A DNA stretch of 7,579 nt, taken from Actinomycetota bacterium. Lineage in GTDB: Bacteria; Actinomycetota; Thermoleophilia; RBG-16-64-13. A model generated the notes under the pieces. It ran no database searches. It had not been told where the DNA came from and worked only from the letters and a program-made list of their open reading frames with translations. Shown in pieces: positions 6,426 through 7,579 of this stretch (position 1 is its first letter; each line of letters opens with the position of its first letter). The translations under genes were made by a program, and so were the position numbers. Location: assembly GCA_003157225.1 (NCBI GenBank), contig PMIZ01000415.1, positions 4,572 through 12,150 on the forward strand. The letters are read 5' to 3'.

Positions 6426-6620
6426 ATGCGGCTGGCCGTGTTCGCGCTGCAGTTGCCATTCCAGCAGACTAGCGTACGAATGGGCTTCTCCATTGCCTAC
6501 CTGGCCATTGCCGCGGCCTTTATCTACACACAGGGCGCTGTGAGGCTAGCTTACCGGGCCTGGGGCGAGCGATGCTATTCTCCAAGAGCCCCGAATGAGA
6601 GGTGCTCTGCGGCTTTGTGA
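6426..6620 (+). CDS. Small putative membrane protein, unknown
   Basis: This is a 64-residue ORF that I do not recognise. ATG 6426 has only a weak ribosome-binding site (GAGTGGA, 6417-6423). One hydrophobic span is visible at about residues 20-36 (GFSIAYLAIAAAFIYTQ), followed by a basic stretch (RLAYRAWGER). Third codon positions are mostly G or C up to about residue 48 and then less so, so only the first part looks firmly coding. The frame is open far upstream, to 6318 inside the tRNA, and reads as another hydrophobic stretch (GVLLGGLLVSCVLNLRF) across the terminator, but no standard start codon exists there. It may be a short independent protein, a remnant of a larger membrane gene, or a chance ORF. 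Its TGA overlaps a GTG start of the next ORF by four bases. Confidence 0.35.
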   Translation: MRLAVFALQLPFQQTSVRMGFSIAYLAIAAAFIYTQGAVRLAYRAWGERCYSPRAPNERCSAAL

Positions 6621-6940
6621 GCACCGACAAGAACAGGAGGCCGGGGATCGACTGGTTCGACGTTCTCAAGTGGATTCTCATAGTGCTGGCCGCCGGTTTT
6701 GTCGGCCAGTTTGGAAGGCGGCTCGCCGACTGGTTGGTCTCGCGTAGGCGAGACCGTCGGGCCCGGAGTTTATCGTCGCCACCCGGGAGGCCGCTGGGCG
6801 AGACCGGACCGGAGAACGAGTCAGGCGACGCGGGCTACGAACGGAAGGATGCGGGTGGTGTCGACGCCACGACCGCTGCCAAGATAGCGAAGAAAGCAGG
6901 CAAGGCTGAGGCCAAGCGCAAGAAGAAGGCGCCGTTTTAG
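6617..6940 (+). CDS. Small single-span membrane protein with a lysine-rich tail, unknown
   Basis: This 107-residue protein is not one I can name. From GTG 6617 it reads a short polar N-terminus (STDKNRRPGIDW), one membrane span at about residues 15-33 (VLKWILIVLAAGFVGQFG), a basic cluster (SRRRDRRAR) that predicts the following part to be cytoplasmic, and a Gly/Glu/Asp-rich linker. It ends in a lysine/alanine-rich tail (AAKIAKKAGKAEAKRKKKAPF, about 87-107). The tail could bind nucleic acid or acidic surfaces, but that is a guess from composition. GTG 6617 overlaps the previous stop as GTGA, with AGAGGT 13 bases upstream (6598-6603). An alternative GTG at 6602 adds five residues and has no better site. 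It ends 52 bases before the PurM-family gene; that gap holds only a ribosome-binding site (about 6976-6983). Confidence 0.6.
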   Translation: MSTDKNRRPGIDWFDVLKWILIVLAAGFVGQFGRRLADWLVSRRRDRRARSLSSPPGRPLGETGPENESGDAGYERKDAGGVDATTAAKIAKKAGKAEAKRKKKAPF

Positions 6941-6992
6941 CCGAGCGCGTACGCTGTGGTACTGGACGAAGAGTTAGGGGGAAGCTAGCGCG

Positions 6993-7579
6993 ATGAAGGC
7001 AGCAGAGGTACCGGGTCTGTCCTACCGCGAGGCCGGCGTCGATATTGACGTCGCCAACGCAACCAAACGGTCAATGGCCGATCTCTTGCGGTCGGGCGAT
7101 GCGCGTGTTCTCAACAGCCTAGGGGCTTTCGCGTCGCTCTTCGAGGCCTCGTTCCCGGGGTACGAGCACCCCGTTCTTGTGCTCAAGACGGAAGAGCCGG
7201 GTACGAAACAGCGGTTGGCTGTCGAGAACAAGAGATACTCCTCGATCTGCTACGACATGATCAACCATCTCATCAACGACATCATCGTCATGGGGGCGAC
7301 CCCGGTGGCAGTGCAGGACGCGATCATCTGCGGCAAGCTCGAACAGGAGGTCGTGTCCGAGATGGTTGGGGCGATCGCGGCGGCTTGCCGCGAGCAAGGG
7401 TGTTCGCTCACCGGTGGCGAGACGTCGGAACAACCGGGCGTCATCCTGGCCGGCACCTACATCCTCACTTCGAGCGTTGTGGGTGTGGTCGAGAAGGCGG
7501 GGATCATCGACGGATCCAGGATCAGAGAAGGAGATCGCCTGCTGGCCCTCGCCAGCAACGGCCTGCACACGAACGGCTA
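6993..7579 (+). CDS. purM: PurM-family protein (phosphoribosylformylglycinamidine cyclo-ligase), N-terminal part
   Basis: The gene runs off the window after 195 codons, somewhat over half of a usual PurM. PurM closes FGAM to AIR with ATP in purine synthesis. The order of motifs is that of the family: SYREAGVDID (10-19), LNSLGAFASLF, NDIIVMGATPVAVQD, CGKLE, GGETSEQPG (141-149), VGVVEKAGIIDG, and GDRLLALASNGLHTNGY at the end. Several normally strict positions differ. The ATP-site loop TDGVGTK reads T66-E-E-P-G-T-K72, and GGETAEMPG reads GGETSEQPG. It may be a divergent true PurM or a paralogous AIR-synthase-like protein. ATG 6993 has an upstream purine-rich site (AGGGGGAA, 6976-6983) about nine bases away. 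The neighbourhood, with guaA and pyrF in the window, supports a nucleotide role. Confidence 0.82.
   Translation, partial: MKAAEVPGLSYREAGVDIDVANATKRSMADLLRSGDARVLNSLGAFASLFEASFPGYEHPVLVLKTEEPGTKQRLAVENKRYSSICYDMINHLINDIIVMGATPVAVQDAIICGKLEQEVVSEMVGAIAAACREQGCSLTGGETSEQPGVILAGTYILTSSVVGVVEKAGIIDGSRIREGDRLLALASNGLHTNG

Noticed and set aside
6551..6581. Possible promoter TTACCG/TATTCT before the lysine-tail gene
   Set aside because: The -35 match is poor and the spacer is 19 bases, so it is no better than chance in this window.
1..7579. CRISPR arrays, insertion sequences, defence genes
   Set aside because: No spaced repeats, terminal inverted repeats, transposase, nuclease or toxin-antitoxin motifs were seen on either strand.

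Overview
The window is a GC-rich bacterial chromosome segment that is mostly housekeeping genes interleaved with small, unrecognised membrane proteins. The high GC content, frequent GTG starts, a subfamily-2 type PyrF, a probably leaderless transcript and a tRNA without encoded CCA would suit a deep-branching actinobacterial (or similar high-GC monoderm) lineage. That placement is inference and no marker here settles it. I see no phage genes, transposase, CRISPR array or defence genes.

Layout: (1) Positions 1-459 hold the 3' end of pyrF on the + strand, overlapped by a small single-span membrane protein gene. (2) Positions 470-1219 hold a six-span membrane protein on the minus strand, convergent with the previous gene. 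(3) Positions 1220-1296 are a compact divergent promoter region in which the two -10 hexamers are mirror images. (4) Positions 1297-5497 form a probable + strand operon: a DacF-type D-Ala-D-Ala carboxypeptidase, a PfkB-family kinase of the FruK/LacC type with altered catalytic motifs, guaA (GMP synthase) and rsfS (ribosomal silencing factor), with gaps of about 20 bases or less. (5) Positions 5521-6283 hold a polytopic membrane protein gene that appears split by one extra base near 5815-5819. (6) Positions 6231-6381 hold a tRNA-Ala(GGC) gene with its own strong sigma70-type promoter and a likely terminator. (7) Positions 6426-6940 hold two small membrane-protein ORFs. (8) From 6993 to the window end is the first part of a PurM-family gene.

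The recognisable functions are pyrimidine synthesis (pyrF), purine synthesis (guaA, purM), wall trimming (dacF) and translation (rsfS, tRNA-Ala). This looks like a growth-related neighbourhood, not a dedicated new system. The points most worth checking are the apparent frameshift, the mirror-image promoter with leaderless dacF, two genes whose best ribosome-binding site points to a non-standard start codon (CTG for guaA, ATC for the minus-strand gene), and unusual catalytic-loop residues in both the PfkB-family and PurM-family proteins.
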